Shown: positions 61,982-64,000 of the stretch, piece by piece
Numbering within the stretch: position 1 is the first letter of the stretch
Layout: each line of letters opens with the position of its first letter
Origin: Streptomyces sp. man185
GTDB lineage: Bacteria > Actinomycetota > Actinomycetes > Streptomycetales > Streptomycetaceae
Length of the DNA stretch: 64,000 nt
Assembly: GCA_002551355.1 (NCBI GenBank)
Contig: NTHE01000037.1
Coordinates: forward strand, 18,752-82,751
Direction: 5' to 3'
Notes under the pieces: model-generated
Database searches by the model: none
What the model saw: the letters and a program-made list of their open reading frames with translations, nothing else
Told to the model about the DNA's origin: nothing
Program-made: the position numbers and the translations under genes

Positions 61982-63220
61982 ATGGCCGACCGGGTCACGG
62001 TGATCGGCTGGGACGGCTCGCCACTGACCAGAGCGGCCACGGCCGCGCTCTCGGCCGCCACGCTCGTCGCCGGCGCCGCGCACCACCTCGCCCTGCCGGA
62101 AGTGCCCCCGAACGCCGAACGCATCCGCCTCGGGAGCGTCGACCTCGCCGCCCGTCGCATAGCCGGACACCGCGGCAGCGCCGTGGTCCTCGCCGACGGC
62201 GACCCGGGCTTCTTCGGCGTCGTCCGCACCCTGCGCGCCCGTGAGCACGGCCTGGAAGTCGAGGTCGTCCCCGCGGTCTCCTCCGTGGCCACCGCCTTCG
62301 CCCGGGCCGGGATGCCCTGGGACGACGCCCAGATCGTCGTCGCCCACCCCCGCACCCTGCGCCGCGCGGTCAACGTCTGCCGGGCCCACCACAAGGTCGC
62401 CGTCCTCACCTCACCGGGCGCGGGCCCCGCCGAACTGGCCCTCCTCCTCGACGGAATCCACCGCACCTTCGTCATCTGCGAGGAACTCGGCACCGCCCGC
62501 GAGCGCGTCACCGTCCTCACCTCGGACAAAGCCGCCGACCACGCCTGGCGCGACCCCAACGTCGTCATCGTCGTCGGCGGCGGTCCCGAGACCACCCCCG
62601 CCGGCGCCTGGATAGCCGGACGCCAACCCGCCTACCCGCAGGGGATACGCGGCTGGGCCCTGCCCGCCGAGGCCTACCGGGCCGCCGGGGCCGAGCGGAT
62701 GCAGGAGTCCGGCGAGGGCGAGTTCCCCGGTCTGCGCGCCGCCCAGCTCGCCCGCCTCGGCCCCCGCACCGGCGACCTGGTCTGGGACATCGGCTCCGGC
62801 AGCGGCGCCCTCGCCGTCGAAGCGGCCCGCTTCGGCGCGGCGGTTCTGGCCGTCGACGCCGACCCGGCCGCCTGCGCCCGCACGGAGGCCGCCGCCCGTG
62901 CCTTCGGCGTCCCCGTCCAGGTCGTCCGCGGCCGCGCCCCGCACATCCTGGAGCGCCTGCCCGAACCGGACGTCGTACGGATCGGCGGCGGGGGAGTGCC
63001 GGTGGTACGGGCCGTCGTGGACCGGCGGCCGGAACGCATCGTCACGCACGCCTCCAACCGGGACGAGGCCGAGGCGCTCGGCGCGGCCCTCACCGGCAAC
63101 GGCTACACCGTCGAGTGCTCGCTGCTCCAGTCCGTCGACCTGGACCCCGAGGTGTGGACCGAGCGCGAGAGGTCCGTCGTGTTCCTGCTCTCCGCGGGGC
63201 GTTCCGACCTCGCCCCCTGA
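61982..63220 (+). CDS. cobL: Precorrin-6Y C5,15-methyltransferase (decarboxylating), CbiE-CbiT fusion
   Basis: 412 residues. N-terminal CbiE-like tetrapyrrole methylase domain (about 1-200: VVLADGDPGFFGVVRTLRAR; EVVPAVSSVATAFARAGMPW) and C-terminal CbiT Rossmann methyltransferase (about 215-405: VWDIGSGSGALAVEAARFGA; VVRIGGGGVPVVRAVV). It methylates C5 and C15 and removes the acetate carboxyl of precorrin-6B/6Y in cobalamin synthesis. The fused form is CobL. ATG 61982 follows AGGAGACAG. Confidence 0.93.
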   Translation: MADRVTVIGWDGSPLTRAATAALSAATLVAGAAHHLALPEVPPNAERIRLGSVDLAARRIAGHRGSAVVLADGDPGFFGVVRTLRAREHGLEVEVVPAVSSVATAFARAGMPWDDAQIVVAHPRTLRRAVNVCRAHHKVAVLTSPGAGPAELALLLDGIHRTFVICEELGTARERVTVLTSDKAADHAWRDPNVVIVVGGGPETTPAGAWIAGRQPAYPQGIRGWALPAEAYRAAGAERMQESGEGEFPGLRAAQLARLGPRTGDLVWDIGSGSGALAVEAARFGAAVLAVDADPAACARTEAAARAFGVPVQVVRGRAPHILERLPEPDVVRIGGGGVPVVRAVVDRRPERIVTHASNRDEAEALGAALTGNGYTVECSLLQSVDLDPEVWTERERSVVFLLSAGRSDLAP

Positions 63221-63553
63221 CCCGTTCCGCCCGGTACGGGAGGTAGGCTGGCCGATTGTTGTACCACGCCCGGGCGTTCGTCGCTTCGTTCGTCAATGTC
63301 CGGAAAAGTGGACTGTTTTGGTCCGCACTGTGGTACGGCACAACCCGGGGGACGCGCAACGTGGCGCAGTCCACAGTGAGCCGTGGCAGAACTGCCTGTC
63401 GCGGCGGCGAACGGCCGCGAGAATAGGAAGCTCCGCGGGCGTTTCGTGCCGCGCGGCGAGCCCGCTCGTTCTCGTTGACGAGCACCGGCGTGCCGTGGTT
63501 CGGCGTCCCGGGCGAAGGGCCGAAGGAGCACTGACGATGGGCGAGGGGTACGC
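63221..63553 (+). promoter_or_regulatory. Leader region with long-range base pairing before the last gene
   Basis: About 330 bases without a gene. GTACCAC (63261-63267) pairs with GTGGTAC (63330-63336), with extra pairing of flanking GTT and AAC, enclosing AGTGGAC...GTCCGCACT (63307-63329). A cobalamin riboswitch core was not recognised. At 63537-63557 a seven-codon ORF (MGEGYA and stop) behind GAAGGAGC overlaps the next start codon. Confidence 0.4.
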
Positions 63554-64000
63554 ATGACTGACACCGGCCAGATCCCGGGCGAGGGACTGCCGGAGAACGC
63601 AGGCATGGTGGAGCAGCCGGGCATCCCCGCCCCGGACGCGCACACCTTCCTCGACCCCTCCGAGCACACCCCCGAGGACGACGACCTTCTGCTGATGCCG
63701 ACCTCCCAGGGCGCCTGGAGCGACCCGCAGGCCGCCCCGGCCCCCGCGCAGGGCCAGCCCGCGGCGCAGGCCGCCGTGGCCCAACCCGTGCCCGAGCACG
63801 GTCTCCAGCAGCAGCCCCAGCCGCAGGTTCCCGCGCAGCAGGCCCAGGCGGCCCCCACCCCCGTGGAGCCGCACGGCACGCACGAGTCCGGCGGCCGCGA
63901 CTCCGGCTCCGTGGACCTCAACGGCGTACGCATCCCCGCGCCCGCGCCCGCACCGGTCGGCGCGCACGCGGCTGCCGCCCCCGCCCGCCGCCCCCTGCAC
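63554..64000 (+). CDS. N-terminal part of a large Pro/Gln/Ala-rich protein, truncated by the window
   Basis: 149 residues are visible from ATG 63554 behind GAGGGG, open to the window end. MTDTGQIPGEGLPENAGMVE then QPGIPAPDAHTFLDP is acidic, followed by a disordered Gln/Pro/Ala-rich stretch ending SVDLNGVRIPAPAPAPVGAH and RRPLH. No catalytic domain is reached. The position behind cobL suggests the extended N-terminus of a cobalamin enzyme such as CobT, but this is a guess. The start overlaps a mini-ORF, suggesting translational coupling. Confidence 0.6.
   Translation, partial: MTDTGQIPGEGLPENAGMVEQPGIPAPDAHTFLDPSEHTPEDDDLLLMPTSQGAWSDPQAAPAPAQGQPAAQAAVAQPVPEHGLQQQPQPQVPAQQAQAAPTPVEPHGTHESGGRDSGSVDLNGVRIPAPAPAPVGAHAAAAPARRPLH

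Noticed and set aside
63221..63553. Cobalamin riboswitch
   Set aside because: No convincing B12-box-like core was seen by eye; recorded instead as an unassigned structured leader.

Overview
The window is high-GC actinobacterial chromosome (third codon positions almost all G or C, GTG and TTG starts, GGAGG-type ribosome sites, many leaderless genes). The conserved order infC-rpmI-rplT, TrmH methyltransferase, orphan histidine kinase, pheST, then argCJBDR and argGH, followed by metNIQ and cobL, points to Streptomyces or a very close relative. Most of the window is core chromosome. No rRNA, intact tRNA, CRISPR array, intact insertion sequence or replication origin was seen.

Layout. 1-9.3 kb: the end of a TDT-type transporter with its divergent LysR regulator, a DUF2510 membrane protein, an alanine-racemase-fold enzyme, a Pro/Ala-repeat membrane protein translationally coupled to an orphan mycosin protease, SseB, an aquaporin and DUF1844. 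9.4-17.3 kb: translation block (infC with a non-standard ATC start, rpmI, rplT, TrmH methyltransferase, kinase, pheST). 17.3-28.9 kb: a TPR-like regulator, NUDIX hydrolase, P450, then a small accessory insert (about 21.2-23.0 kb) flanked by two copies of the 3' end of a 3-hydroxyacyl-CoA dehydrogenase gene. The insert holds a broken Rhs toxin tip and an intact immunity gene. After it come a GHL10 hydrolase, DUF1918, and a DMT transporter divergent from a MocR regulator. 28.3-38 kb: enzymes, cyclophilin, a DUF5997/LysR-effector pair, and a run of poorly known proteins (membrane protein, GPP34, ankyrin/HEAT protein with a His-rich tail, Cys-rich small protein, Cys-rich propeller-like protein).

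38-48 kb: arginine biosynthesis. argC, argJ, argB and argD overlap by 4 bp each and are followed by argR. argG and argH lie 2-4 kb further on. ArgR-type boxes are apparent before argC and argG. 49-53.6 kb: a HelR-type RNA polymerase recycling ATPase behind a rifamycin-associated element (RAE), then a TetR-MFS efflux operon. 53.6-57.8 kb: acyltransferase, secreted glycerophosphodiesterase, small sigma factor, GNAT and two small membrane proteins. 58-61 kb: metNIQ, preceded by a short leader ORF rich in Cys/Met codons. 61.2-64 kb: GNAT, cobL, and the start of a gene running off the window.

Main points of interest: (1) the Rhs toxin/immunity relic between dehydrogenase repeats, with three identifiable frame lesions including an 11-bp tandem duplication; (2) the RAE-helR locus, whose palindrome also seems to carry a rightward promoter running into an intrinsic terminator; (3) the Cys-Met leader peptide before metNIQ; (4) the infC ATC start and structured leader; (5) about ten genes with a TANNNT-N6-start arrangement, implying leaderless transcription.
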